From Chelydra serpentina (taxonomy: Eukaryota; Chordata; Testudines; Chelydridae), in assembly GCA_037349315.1 (NCBI GenBank), contig JBAIAC010000159.1:248001-312000 (forward strand): DNA of 64,000 nucleotides. Reading direction: 5' to 3'. Below are positions 19,771 through 33,700 of the stretch, piece after piece. How positions within the stretch are numbered: the first letter of the stretch is position 1; the number at the start of each line of letters is the position of its first letter. The translations under genes were made by a program, and so were the position numbers. Below the pieces are notes generated by a model that was given only the letters and a program-made list of their open reading frames with translations, ran no database searches and was not told the origin of the DNA.

Positions 19771-19895
19771 CACAGCCAATCCAATGCCACCACTACACAG
19801 ATCGGGCCATCCATCCCAGAATGCCTTGGGGCCACAATCCCACGGGGCAGACAGTGCTCCCCTCCCCCACCTCTCAACTTCCTCCCAACACATGC
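19771..19895. other. Short single-copy spacer with an SBS-like site
   Basis: Between two arrays. It contains ATCCCAGAATGCCTTGGG (about 19812-19829), close to the ZNF143 consensus, followed by CCACAATCCCACGG. No gene. Confidence 0.5.
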
Positions 19896-21490
19896 CTGGC
19901 CCCCACAATCCCAGGGGGGCCCCAGCGCGCCGACCCCACGGCTCCATCCCAGGGGGGCCCCAGCGCGCCGACCCCACGGCTCCATCCCAGGGGGGCCCCA
20001 GCACGCCGACCCCACGGCTCCATCCCAGGGGGCACCCAGCGCGTCCACCCCACGGCTCCATCCCAGGGGGGCCCCAGCACGCCGACCCCACGGCTCCATC
20101 CCAGGGGGGCCCCAGCACGCCGACCCCACGGCTCCATCCCAGGGGGGCCCCAGCGCGTCCACCCCACGGCTCCATCCCAGGGGGCACCCAGCGCATCCAC
20201 CCCACGGCTCCATCCCAGGGGGGCCCCAGCGCGTCCACCCCACGGCTCCATCCCAGGGGGCACCCAGCGCATCCACCCCACGGCTCCATCCCAGGGGGCA
20301 CCCAGCGCGTCCTCCCCATGGCTCCATCCCAGCGGGGACCCAACGCGTCCACCCCACGGCTCCATCCCAGGGGGGACCCAGCGCGCCGACCCCACGGCTC
20401 CATCCCAGGGGGCACCCAGCGCGCTGACCCCACGGCTCCATCCCAGGGGGGACCCAGCGCGCTGACCCCACGGCTCCATCCCAGGGGGGACCCAGCGCGC
20501 CGACCCCACGGCTCCATCCCAGGGGGGACCCAACGCATCCACCCCACGGCTCCATCCCAGGCGGGCCCCAGCGCGTCCACCCCACGGCTCCATCCCAGGG
20601 GGGCCCCAGCGCGCCGACCCCACGGCTCCATCCCAGGGGGCACCCAGCGCGCTGACCCCATGGCTCCATCCCAGGGGGGACCCAGCGCGCTGACCCCACG
20701 GCTCCATCCCAGGGGGGACCCAACGCATCCACCCCACGGCTCCATCCCAGGCGGGCCCCAGCGCGTCCACCCCACGGCTCCATCCCAGGGGGGCACCCAG
20801 CGCGTCCACCCCACGGCTCCATCCCAGGGGGCACCCAGCGCGTCCACTCCATGGCTCCATCCCAGGGGGGCCCCCAGCGCATCCACCCCACGGCTCCATC
20901 CCAGGGGGGACCCAGCGAGCCGACCCCACGGCTCCATCCCAGGGGGGCCCCCAGCGCGTCCACCCCATGGCTCCATCCCAGGGGGCCCCCAGCATGCCCA
21001 CCCCACGGCTCCATCCCAGGGGGGCCCCAGTGCGCCGACCCCACGGCTCCATCCCAGGGGGGACCCAGCGCGCCCACCCCACGGCTCCATCCCAGGGGGC
21101 ACCCAGCGCGTCCTCCCCATGGCTCCATCCCAGGGGGGACCCAGCGCGTCCACCCCACGGCTCCATCCCAGGGGGGACCCAGCGCGCCGACCCCACGGCT
21201 CCATCCCAGGGGGGCCCCAGCGCGTCCACCCCACGGCTCCATCCCAGGGGGGACCCAGCGCGCCGACCCCACGGCTCCATCCCAGGGGGGACCCAGCGCA
21301 CCGACCCCACGGCTCCATCCCAGGGGGGCCCCAGCGCGCCAACCCCACAGCTCCATCCCAGGGGGGGCCCCCAGCATGCCCACCCCACGGCTCCATCCCA
21401 GGGGGGACCCAGCGCGCCGACCCCACGGCTCCATCCCAGGGGGGACCCAGCGCACCGACCCCACGGCTCCATCCCAGGGGGGACCCAGTG
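19896..21490. repeat. 38-bp minisatellite, ~42 copies
   Basis: Unit CCCCACGGCTCCATCCCAGG then GGGGCCCCAGCGCGCCGA, 37-39 bases, alternating CGCGCCGA / CGCGTCCA / CGCATCCA end types. Unit length is not a multiple of three and lacks stops, so long frames of 580-650 codons appear in all frames and are artefacts. Confidence 0.97.
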
Positions 21491-22199
21491 AGCCCCAGTT
21501 CCACACCAGCAGGTCACCAAAACAAGGATCCCGCAGCATCCTGTCAATTCCAGCGGACACTGGCTCTGCCCAGGCCCCAGAGAGCGACCGGCAGAGCCCC
21601 CAGAGCCCCAGATCAGACACAGGCCGGTATCTGGGGCCGGTGACTCTCCGTACAGGACACCCAGCTCCACCGCCTGCTCAGACAGACCCTCCCCCCATCC
21701 CCCAGCAGCCCCCATGGCTAGGAGTCTCCTCTCCACCCCTCCTGTAGATCCCGATTCTTCCCACAGAGCCTCCCACCCAGGACCTTGGCTCTGCCCCCCC
21801 CTCTGATCCCCATAGCCCCCACACACACACACATATAGGATCCTGTCTCTGATCCCACCCCACAGCCCCTATCCAGAAAAGTCAGGGTTTGTGCCCTGGT
21901 GTCTGTTTCTCCCCCTACCCTACACACCCCACTCCTAGGTCTGGCCGCTGTGCCCCCCACCCCAGAGGTGGCTGCATTTCAGGAACGCTGGGTCCCAGGG
22001 GGCGGGGGGGGGAGGCGTATTCCTATTGCCCAGAGCACAGAGACCCCACACGGAGGGGAGACAGACCCCCCAGTCGGGGGGAAGGGGAGATTGACTAGAC
22101 AGACCGACAGGGACGGGCGGACAGAGACCAGCAGTGCCACCTAGGGACAGATTGGGTGGACAGACACTAGGACCTAGGGATGGACAGACAGCAGAGCGG
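21491..22199. other. Low-copy spacer in COL11A2 intron 1
   Basis: Mixed sequence with a short (AC)n block at 21818-21834. No exon, RNA gene or mobile element recognised. Confidence 0.45.
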
Positions 22200-25100
22200 G
22201 AACCTGGAGCCAGATGGGACAGACAGACAGCGTGACCCAGAGACAGGACAGACAGACACAGCGTGACCCGGGTACAGGACAGACAGACACAGTGTGACCC
22301 GGGGACAGGACAGACAGACACAGCGTGACTCGGGGACAGGACAGACAGACACAGCGGGGCCCGGGGACAGGACAGACAGACACAGTGTGACCCGGGGGAC
22401 AGGACAGACAGACACAGCGGGGCCTGGGGACAGGACAGACAGACAGCGTGACCCGGGGACAGGACAGACAGACACAGTGTGACCCGGGGGACAGGACAGA
22501 CAGACAGAGCGTGACCCGGGGGACAGGACAGACAGACATAGTGTGACCCGGGGACAGGACAGACACAGCGTGACCCGGGGACAGGACAGACAGACAGTGT
22601 GACCCGGGGGACAGGACAGACAGACACAGCGTGACCCAGAGACAGGACAGACAGACACAGCGTGACCCGGGGGACAGGACAGACAGACACAGCGTGACCC
22701 GGGGACAGGACAGACAAACAGCGTGACCCGGGGGACAGGACAGACAGACACAGCGTGACCTGGGGACAGGACAGACAGACACAGCGTGACTCGGGGACAG
22801 GACACACAGACACAGTGGGGCCCGGGGACAGGACAGACAGACACAGCGGGGCCCGGGGACAGGACAGACAGACACAGTGGGGCCTGGGGACAGGACAGAC
22901 AGACACAGCGTGACTCGGGGACAGGACAGACAGACACAGCGTGACCCGGGGACAGGACAGACAGACACAGCGTGACTCGGGGACAGGACAGACAGACACA
23001 GTGGGGCCTGGGGACAGGACAGACAGACACAGCGGGGTCCGGAGACAGGACAGACAGACACAGCGTGACCCGGGGACAGGACAGACAGACACAGCCGACC
23101 TGGGGACAGGACAGACAGACACAGCGGGGCCCGGGGACAGGACAGACAGAATGACCCAGGGGACAGGACAGACAGACACAGCGTGACTCGGAGACAGGAC
23201 AGACAGACACAGCGTGACCCGGGGACAGGACAGACAGACAGCGTAACCCGGGGACAGGACAGACAGACACAGTGTGACCCGGGGACAGGACAGACAGACA
23301 GAGCGTGACCCGGGGACAGGACAGACAGACACAGTGTGACCCGGGGGACAGGACAGACAGACACAGCATGACCCGGGGGACAGGACAGACAGACAGCGTA
23401 ACCCGGGGACAGGACAGACAGACACAGTGTGACCCGGGGACAGGACAGACAGACAGAGCGTGACCCGGGGACAGGACAGACAGACACAGCGTGACCCGGG
23501 GGACAGGACAGACAGACAGCGTAACCCGGGGACAGGACAGACAGACACACAGCGGGGCCTGGGGACAGGACAGACACAGCGTGACCCGGGGACAAGACAG
23601 ACAGACACAGCGGGGCCTGGGGACAGGACAGACAGACAGCATGACCCGGGGGACAGGACAGACAGACACAGTGTGACCCGGGGGACAGGACAGACAGACA
23701 GAGCGTGACCCGGGGACAGGACAGACAGACACAGCGTGACCCGGGGGACAGGACAGACAGACAGCGTAACCCGGGGACTGGACAGACAGACACACAGCGG
23801 GGCCTGGGGACAGGACAGACACAGCGTGACCCGGGGACAGGACAGACAGACACAGCGTGACCCAGGGACAGGACAGACAGACACAGCGGGGTCTGGGGAC
23901 AGGACAGACAGACACAGCGTGACTCGGGGACAGGACAGACAGACACAGCGGGGCCGGGGGACAGGACAGACAGACACAGCGTGACTCGGGGACAGGACAG
24001 ACAGACACAGCGTGACCCGGGGGACAGGACAGACAGACACAGCGTGACCCAGGGACAGGACAGACAGACACAGCGGGGTCTGGGGACAGGACAGACAGAC
24101 ACAGCGTGACCCGGGGACAGGACAGACAGACACAGCGGGGCCGGGGGACAGGACAGACAGACACAGCGTGACTCGGGGACAGGACAGACAGACACAGCGG
24201 GGCCTGGGGACAGGACAGACAGACACAGCGTGACCCGGGGACAGGACAGACAGACACAGCGGGGTCTGGGGACAGGACAGACAGACACAGCGTGACCCGG
24301 GGACAGGACAGACAGACACAGCGGGGCCCGGGGACAGGACAGACAGACACAGTGTGACCCGGGGACAGGACAGACAGACACAGCGTGACTCGGGGACAGG
24401 ACAGACAGACACAGCAGGGCCCGGGGACAGGACAGACAGACACAGTGTGACCCGGGGGACAGGACAGACAGACACAGCGGGGCCTGGGGACAGGACAGAC
24501 AGACAGCGTGACCCGGGGACAGGACAGACAGACACAGTGTGACCCGGGGGACAGGACAGACAGACATAGTGTGACCCGGGGGACAGGACAGACAGACATA
24601 GTGTGACCCGGGGACAGGACAGACACAGCGTGACCCGGGGACAGGACAGACAGACAGTGTGACCCGGGGGACAGGACAGACAGACACAGCGTGACCCGGG
24701 GACAGGACAGACAAACAGCGTGACCCGGGGGACAGGACAGACAGACACAGCGTGACCCGGGGACAGGACAGACAGACACAGCGTGACTCGGGGACAGGAC
24801 ACACAGACACAGTGGGGCCCGGGGACAGGACAGACAGACACAGCGGGGCCCGGGGACAGGACAGACAGACACAGTGGGGCCTGGGGACAGGACAGACAGA
24901 CACAGCGTGACCCTGGGACAGGACAGACAGACACAGTGGGGCCTGGGGACAGGACAGACAGACACAGCGGGGTCCGGAGACAGGACAGACAGACACAGCG
25001 TGACTCGGGGACAGGACAGACAGACACAGCGTGACTCGGGGACAGGACAGACAGACAGCGTGACCCGGGGGACAGGACAGACAGACACAGTGTGACCCGG

Positions 25101-28100
25101 GGACAGGACAGACAGACACAGCCGACCTGGGGACAGGACAGACAGACACAGTGTGACCCGGGGACAGGACAGACAGACACAGCCGACCTGGGGACAGGAC
25201 AGACAGACACAGCGTGACTCGGGGACAGGACAGACAGACACAGTGTGACCCGGGGACAGGACAGACAGACACAGCGTGACCCGGGGGACAGGACAGACAG
25301 ACACAGCGTGACCCGGGGACAGGACAGACAGACAGCATGACCCAGGGGACAGGACAGACAGACACAGCGTGACTCGGAGACAGGACAGACAGACACAGCG
25401 TGACCCGGGGACAGGACAGACAGACACAGCGGGGCCTGGGGACAGGACAGACAGACACAGCGTGACCCGGGGACAGGACAGACAGACACAGCGTGACTCG
25501 GGGACAGGACAGACAGACACAGCGTGACCCAGGGACAGGACAGACAGACACAGCGGGGTCTGGGGACAGGACAGACAGACACAGCGTGACCCGGGGACAG
25601 GACAGACAGACACAGCGGGGCCGGGGGACAGGACAGACAGACACAGCGTGACTCGGGGACAGGACAGACAGACACAACGGGGCCTGGGGACAGGACAGAC
25701 AGACTGCATGACCCGGGAGACAGGACAGACAGACACAGCGGGGCCTGGGGACAGGACAGACAGACACAGCGTGACCCAGGGACAGGACAGACAGACACAG
25801 TGTGACCCGGGGGACAGGACAGACAGACACAGTGTGACCCGGGGGACAGGACAGACAGACAGAGCGTGACCCGGGGACAGGACAGACAGACACAGCGGGG
25901 CCCGGGGACAGGACAGACAGACACAGCGGGGCCCGGGGACAGGACAGACAGACAGCATGACCCAGGGGACAGGACAGACAGACACAGCGTGACTCGGAGA
26001 CAGGACAGACAGACACAGCGTGACTCGGGGACAGGACAGACAGACAGAGCGTGACCCGGGGACAGGACAGACAGACACAGCGTGACCCGGGGGACAGGAC
26101 AGACAGACAGCGTAACCCGGGGACAGGACAGACAGACACACAGCGGGGCCTGAGGACAGGACAGACAGACAGCGTAACCCGGGGACAGGACAGACAGACA
26201 CAGCGGGGCCTGGGGACAGGACAGACAGACAGCATGACCCGGGGGACAGGACAGACAGACACAGTGTGACCCGGGGGACAGGACAGACAGACAGAGCGTG
26301 ACCCAGGGACAGGACAGACAGACACAGCGTGACCCGGGGGACAGGACAGACAGACAGCGTAACCCGGGGACTGGACAGACAGACACACAGCGGGGCCTGG
26401 GGACAGGACAGACACAGCGTGACCCAGGGACAGGACAGACAGACACAGCGTGACTCGGGGACAGGACAGACAGACACAGCGTGACCCGGGGGACAGGACA
26501 GACAGACACAGCATGACCCAGGGACAGGACAGACAGACACAGCGGGGTCTGGGGACAGGACAGACAGACACAGCGTGACCCGGGGACAGGACAGACAGAC
26601 ACAGCGGGGCCGGGGGACAGGACAGACAGACACAGCGTGACTCGGGGACAGGACAGACAGACACAGCGGGGCCTGGGGACAGGACAGACAGACAGCATGA
26701 CCCGGGAGACAGGACAGACAGACACAGCGTGACTCGGGGACAGGACAGACAGACACAGCGTGACCCAGGGACAGGACAGACAGACACAGCGGGGTCTGGG
26801 GACAGGACAGACAGACACAGCGGGGCCCGGGGACAGGACAGACAGACACAGCGGGGCCTGGGGACAGGACAGACAGACAGCATGACCCGGGAGACAGGAC
26901 AGACAGACACAGCGTGACTCGGGGACAGGACAGACAGACACAGCGTGACCCAGGGACAGGACAGACAGACACAGCGGGGTCTGGGGACAGGACAGACAGA
27001 CACAGCGGGGCCCGGGGACAGGACAGACAGACACAGCGGGGCCTGGGGACAGGACAGACAGACAGCATGACCCGGGAGACAGGACAGACAGACAGCGTGA
27101 CCCGGGGGACAGGACAGACAGACACAGCGTGACCCGGGGGACAGGACAGACAGACAGTGTGACCCGGGGGACAGGACAGACAGACACAGCGTGACCCAGG
27201 GACAGGACAGACAGACACAGCGGGGCCTGGGGACAGGACAGACAGACACAGCGTGACCCGGGGGACAGGACAGACAGACACAGCGTGACTCGGGGACAGG
27301 ACAGACAGACACAGTGTGACCCGGGGGACAGGACAGACAGACACAGCGGGGCCTGGGGGACAGGACAGACAGACAGCGTGACCCGGGGGACAGGACAGAC
27401 AGACACAGCGTGACTCGGGGACAGGACAGACAGACAGCGTGACCCGGGGACAGGACAGACAGACACAGCGTGACCCGGGGACAGGACAGACAGACAGAGC
27501 GTGACTCGGGGACAGGACAGACAGACACAGCGGGGCCTGGGGACAGGACAGACAGACACAGCGTGACTCGGGGACAGGACAGACAGACACAGCGTGACCC
27601 GGGGACAGGACAGACAGACACAGTGTGACCAGGGGACAGGACAGACAGACACAGTGTGACCCGGGGACAGGACAGACAGACAGTGTGACCCGGGGACAGG
27701 ACAGACAGACACAGCGTGACCCGGGGACAGGACAGACAGACACAGCGGGGCCTGGGGACAGGACAGACAGACACAGCGTGACTCGGGGACAGGACAGACA
27801 GACACAGCGTGACCCGGGGACAGGACAGACAGACACAGTGTGACCCGGGGGCCAGGACAGACAGACACAGCGTGACCCGGGGACAGGACAGACAGACAGT
27901 GTGACCCGGGGACAGGACAGACAGACACAGCGTGACTCGGGGACAGGACAGACAGACACAGCAGGGCCTGGGGACAGGACAGACAGACACAGCGGGGCCG
28001 GGGACAGGACAGACAGACACAGTGTGACCAGGGGACAGGACAGACAGACACAGCGTGACCCGGGGACAGGACAGACAGACAGTGTGACCCGGGGACAGGA

Positions 28101-29393
28101 CAGACAGACACAGCGGGGCCTGGGGACAGGACAGACAGACACAGCGTGACCCGGGGACAGGACAGACAGACAGTGTGACCCGGGGGACAGGACAGACAGA
28201 CACAGCGTGACCCGGGGGACAGGACAGACAGACAGTGTGACCCGGGGGACAGGACAGACAGACACAGCGTGACCCAGGGACAGGACAGACAGACACAGCG
28301 GGGCCTGGGGACAGGACAGACAGACACAGCGTGACCCGGGGGACAGGACAGACAGACACAGCGTGACTCGGGGACAGGACAGACAGACACAGTGTGACCC
28401 GGGGGACAGGACAGACAGACACAGCGGGGCCTGGGGGACAGGACAGACAGACAGCGTGACCCGGGGGACAGGACAGACAGACACAGCGTGACTCGGGGAC
28501 AGGACAGACAGACAGCGTGACCCGGGGACAGGACAGACAGACACAGCGTGACCCGGGGACAGGACAGACAGACAGAGCGTGACTCGGGGACAGGACAGAC
28601 AGACACAGCGGGGCCTGGGGACAGGACAGACAGACACAGCGTGACTCGGGGACAGGACAGACAGACACAGCGTGACCCGGGGACAGGACAGACAGACACA
28701 GTGTGACCAGGGGACAGGACAGACAGACACAGTGTGACCCGGGGACAGGACAGACAGACAGTGTGACCCGGGGACAGGACAGACAGACACAGCGTGACCC
28801 GGGGACAGGACAGACAGACACAGCGGGGCCTGGGGACAGGACAGACAGACACAGCGTGACTCGGGGACAGGACAGACAGACACAGCGTGACCCGGGGACA
28901 GGACAGACAGACACAGTGTGACCCGGGGGCCAGGACAGACAGACACAGCGTGACCCGGGGACAGGACAGACAGACAGTGTGACCCGGGGACAGGACAGAC
29001 AGACACAGCGTGACTCGGGGACAGGACAGACAGACACAGCAGGGCCTGGGGACAGGACAGACAGACACAGCGGGGCCGGGGACAGGACAGACAGACACAG
29101 TGTGACCAGGGGACAGGACAGACAGACACAGCGTGACCCGGGGACAGGACAGACAGACAGTGTGACCCGGGGACAGGACAGACAGACACAGCGGGGCCTG
29201 GGGACAGGACAGACAGACACAGCGTGACCCGGGGACAGGACAGACAGACAGTGTGACCCGGGGACAGGACAGACAGACACAGCGGGGCCGGGGACAGGAC
29301 AGACAGACACAGCGTGACCCGGGGGACAGGACAGACAGACACAGCGTGACTCGGGGACAGGACAGACAGACACAGCGGGGCCTGGGGACAGGT
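22200..29393. repeat. 31-bp minisatellite array, 7.2 kb, ~230 copies, with higher-order repeats
   Basis: Core GGACAGGACAGACAGACACA plus GCGTGACCCGG; variants GCGGGGCCYGG, GTGTGACCCGGG and a 27-base form lacking one ACAC. It is the reverse complement of the family at 14035-14933. A 1,078-base segment (about 27095-28172) is repeated directly at about 28173-29260 with no difference in the parts I compared. Another duplication is offset by 2,060 bases (around 22294 and 24354). The minus strand has no stop in three frames, giving ~2,400-2,550-codon frames made of CPVPGSRCVCLS-like repeats that are not genes. Confidence 0.98.
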
Positions 29394-29769
29394 AGGACAG
29401 AGGGACACGCTGGGACACTAGGCGCTGGGGTGGATGGACAGACGAAAGCTGCCCGCATCCCTTGGCGAGTGCTCCCCTCCCCCGGCTCAGTCCTGTGTGA
29501 ATGGCTCTCAGCCCCCCAGGCCGGGGGGGGGGGCGGGGCAGGGCAGGAAGGGGGGGCTGAAGGGCCACCCATGGGCCCAGGGGTCAGGGCAGGGGCTGGC
29601 AACCCACAGGAGTGCCTGGCTCCCGCACAGGTGGCTGGCTGGGCCCCCAGACATCAATGCACTGAGACAGCCATTCATACTGCTGTGCCGCCCCCCCCCC
29701 CCCCGGGGCATCACACCACTGGCCACCCGCTGCCCACCAGCCCCCTCGGCATCCCACATGCGCCGCACC

Positions 29770-30015
29770 CCACCCACCAGGACTCCTGGGTTCTATTCCC
29801 GGCTCTGGGAGGGGAGTGGGGGCTAGTGGGTTATAGCAGGGGGGCTGGGAGCCAGGACTCCTGGGTTCCATTCTTGGGTCTGGGAAGGGATTAGACCGGG
29901 GAGGCACTGGGAGCCAGGACTCCTGGGGTCTAGACTTTAAGGGGGAAGTCCTTTCCCTTTCTTGTGCCTCGGTTTCCCTGTCTGGGATAAAGCCCCATTG
30001 CAAAGTGCTCTGAGA
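29770..30015 (+). mobile_element. MIR-like CORE-SINE remnant
   Basis: GCCAGGACTCCTGGGTTCCA occurs twice (about 29784 and 29852), with a B-box-like GGTTCTATTCCC. Further on, GTGCCTCGGTTTCCCTGTCT matches the MIR 3' half (TGCCTCAGTTTCC), followed by AAAGTGCTCTGAGA. Order and orientation fit a plus-strand MIR-type SINE with a duplicated head. Confidence 0.65.
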
Positions 30016-30795
30016 ACCACAGATGTACCATGCGCCCCCACCCCAAGGAGACCAGCTATTTACCCCAGCTCCCACCGAAGCTCAAACCATGTAGCCCTAA
30101 CTCTGCCCTGCAGCCGCTTATCCCCCAGACCCTCACCAGCAGGCGCGTGTGGGAGGGGCTGCTGCTTCCACAGTCAGAGGCGGAGAAGAGGGGCGGCTCA
30201 GAGAGGGTCCCCAGTCCTTGATAGCTTCCCCAGCTCCTGGCTTGACCCCCAAAGCCCAAGTGGGGCTCTCTGTGACCCACGGGTTGGGCTGCACTGGGGT
30301 ACGGGAGAGACGACGCTGGGACTGCTACATACAGTGCAATGCAGCCAGCTCTAGGCAGGAGCATGGAAAGCTGAGTATAACAGTGCAAAGTGGGTGAGGG
30401 ATTTTAACCAAGGACAAGGAGGGGGGAACATGGTATCCTGGGGTTATTAGTCTCCCCACAGAGCTGGGTTTGGGGATCTGCTAGACTCCACTCCCCAAAC
30501 CCAGAGGCACAGATATAACCCAGGTGTCCGGGCTCCCATCCCCTGCAGCCCCAATCTGTGTGGCCCTGCCCTCCTGCCGCCCCTGCCCCACCCAGCCCAC
30601 TGCTCCCCACCCAGCTCCTCCAGCCAATCTGCTCCAGCTGGGCTCCTGGGTGGGAGGCGGGGGAGAGTGCAAAGGGGACCCTGCCTGACACTGGGGGGCA
30701 TCCAATCCCTGCAAGTCTCAGGGCAGGGTGGGGGGTGGATTGTCTTACAGAGACCTAAAGAAATGGGGAGAGGAGCTGACATCCCCTGAGCCTGG
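30016..30795. other. Single-copy spacer in COL11A2 intron 1
   Basis: One of the largest non-repetitive stretches of intron 1, with lower GC in parts (TTTTAACCAAGGACAAGG near 30399). No exon with collagen or other recognisable sequence. It includes a dispersed-repeat-like string CCAGGTGTCCGGGCTCCCAT (30519). Confidence 0.45.
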
Positions 30796-33700
30796 GATCT
30801 GGGGAGGGAGGGATGGAGGGAGGGATGGAAGCACAGCTGGGATCTGGGGAGGGAGGGAGGGAGGGAGGGAGGGATGGAAGCACAGCTGGGATCTGGGGAT
30901 GGAGGGATGGAGGGAGGGATGGAAGCACAGCTGGGATCTGGGGATGGAGGGAGGGAGGCGAGGGATAGATGGAGGGATGGAAGCACAGCTGGGATCTGGG
31001 GAGGGAGGGAGGGAAGGAGGGAAGGATAGATGGAGGGATGGAAGCACAGCTGGGATCTGGGGATGGAGGGATGGAGGGAGGGATAGATGGAGGGATGGAA
31101 GCACAGCTGGGATCTGGGGAGGGAGGGAGCGAGGGATAGATGGAGGGATGGAAGCACAGCTGGGATCTGGGGATGGAGGTAGGGATGGAGGGAGGGATAG
31201 ATGGAGGGATGGAAGCACAGCTGGGATCTGGGGATGGAGGGAGGGATGGAGGGAGGGATAGATGGAGGGAAGGAAGCACAGCTGGGATCTGGGGATGGAG
31301 GGATGTAGGGAGGGAGGGATAGATGGAGGGATGGAAGCACAGCTGGGATCTGGGGATGGAGGGATAGAGGCGAGGGATAGATGGAGGGAAGGAAGCACAG
31401 CTGGGATCTGGGGAGGGAGGGAGGGAGGGAGGGAGGGAGGGAGGGATAGATGGAGGGATGGAAGCACAGCTGGGATCTGGGGATGGAGGGATGTAGGGAG
31501 GGAGGGATAGATGGAGGGATGGAAGCACAGCTGGGATCTGGGGAGGGAGGGATGGAGGGAGGGATAGATGGAGGGATGGAAGCACAGCTGGGATCTGGGG
31601 TTGGAGGGAAGGAGGGAGGGATAGATGGAGGGATGGAAGCACAGCTGGGATCTGGGGATGGAGGGATGGAGGGAGGGATAGATGGAGGGATGGAAGCACA
31701 GCTGGGATCTGGGGATGGAGGGAGGGATAGATGGAGGGATGGAAGCACAGCTGGGATCTGGGGATGGAGGGATGGAAGCGAGGGATAGATGGAGGGATGG
31801 AAGCACAGCTGGGATCTGGGGATGGAGGGATGGAAGCGAGGGATAGATGGAGGGATGGAAGCACAGCTGGGATCTGGGGATGGAGGGAGGGAGGGAGGGA
31901 TAGATGGAGGGATGGAAGCACAGCTGGGATCTGGGGAGGGAGGGATGGAAGCGAGGGATAGATGGAGGGATGGAAGCACAGCTGGGATCTGGGGATGGAG
32001 GGATGGAAGCGAGGGATAGATGGAGGGATGGAAGCACAGCTGGGATCTGGGGAGGGAGGGATGGAAGCGAGGGATAGATGGAGGGATGGAAGCACAGCTG
32101 GGATCTGGGGAGGGAGGGAGGGAGGGAGGGAGGGAGGGATAGATGGAGGGATGGAAGCACAGCTGGGATCTGGGGATGGAGGGAGGGAGGGAGGGAGGGA
32201 TAGATGGAGGGATGGAAGCACAGCTGGGATCTGGGGAGGGAGGGAGGGATGGAAGCGAGGGATAGATGGAGGGATGGAAGCACAGCTGGGATCTGGGGAT
32301 GGAGGGATGGAAGCGAGGGATAGATGGAGGGATGGAAGCACAGCTGGGATCTGGGGAGGGATGGAGGGAGGGATGGAAGCGAGGGATAGATGGAGGGATG
32401 GAAGCACAGCTGGGATCTGGGGATGGAGGGATGGAAGCGAGGGATAGATGGAGGGATGGAAGCACAGCTGGGATCTGGGGATGGAGGGAGAGATGGAGGG
32501 AGGGATAGATGGAGGGATGGAAGCACAGCTGGGATCTGGGGAGGGAGGGAGGGAGGGAGGGAGGGAGGGATAGATGGAGGGATGGAAGCACAGCTGGGAT
32601 CTGGGGATGGAGGGAGGGAGGGAGGGAGGGATAGATGGAGGGATGGAAGCACAGCTGGGATCTGGGGAGGGAGGGAGGGATAGATGGAGGGATGGAAGCA
32701 CAGCTGGGATCTGGGGAGGGAGGGATGGAGGGAGGGATAGATGGAGGGATGGAAGCACAGCTGGGATCTGGGGATGGAGGGATGGAAGCGAGGGATAGAT
32801 GGAGGGATGGAAGCACAGCTGGGATCTGGGGATGGAGGGATGGAAGCGAGGGATAGATGGAGGGATGGAAGCACAGCTGGGATCTGGGGATGGAGAGGGA
32901 TAGATGGAGGGATGGAAGCACAGCTGGGATCTGGGGAGGGATGGAGGGAGGGATGGAAGCGAGGGATAGATGGAGGGATGGAAGCACAGCTGGGGATCTG
33001 GGGATGGAGGGATGGAAGCGAGTAAGGAGGATAGATGGAGGGATGGAAGCACAGCTGGGATCTGGGGATGGAGGGAGAGATGGAAGGGAGGGATAGATGG
33101 AGGGATGGAAGCACAGCTGGGATCTGGGGAGGGAGGGAGGGAGGGAGGGATAGATGGAGGGATGGAAGCACAGCTGGGATCTGGGGATGGAGGGAGGGAA
33201 GGAGGGAGGGATAGATGGAGGGATGGAAGCACAGCTGGGATCTGGGGGGGATGGAGGGAGGGGAGGAGGGAGGGATAGATGGAGGGATGGAAGCACAGCT
33301 GGGATCTGGGGATGGAGGGATGGAGGGAGGGATAGATGGAGGGATGGAAGCACAGCTGGGATCTGGGGAGGAGGGAGGGAGGGAGGGATAGATGGAGGGA
33401 TGGAAGCACAGCTGGGATCTGGGGATGGAGGGAGGGAGGGAGGGATAGATGGAGGGATGGAAGCACAGCTGGGGATCTGGGGATGGAGGAGGGAGGGAGG
33501 GATAGATGGAGGGATGGAAGCACAGCTGGGATCTGGGGATGGAGGGAGGGAGGGAGGGATAGATGGAGGGATGGAAGCACAGCTGAGATCTGGGGAGGGA
33601 GGGATGGAGGGAGGGATAGATGGAGGGATGGAAGCACAGCTGGGATCTGGGGAGGGAGGGATGGAGCGAGGGATAGATGGAGGGATGGAAGCACAGCTGG

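Noticed and set aside
19765..21832. Open frames of 298-652 codons on both strands in the 38-bp array (Pro/His/Gly repeats)
   Set aside because: Both strands and several frames are open over the same repeats; composition follows the repeat, not coding constraint. The Gly-Pro content is not a collagen Gly-X-Y pattern.
14035..29393. GGGTCA/TGACCC nuclear-receptor half-sites repeated hundreds of times
   Set aside because: Spacing (~31 bases) does not form direct, inverted or everted repeats of the kind receptors bind, and the word arises from one repeat unit. Adjacency to RXRB is not evidence.
21935..29602. Minus-strand open frames of 2,413-2,555 codons over the 31-bp array, Cys/Val/Ser-rich
   Set aside because: Same artefact: stop-free 31-base repeats in all three frames. 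It superficially resembles a Cys-rich repeat protein, but there is no spacing pattern or start context.
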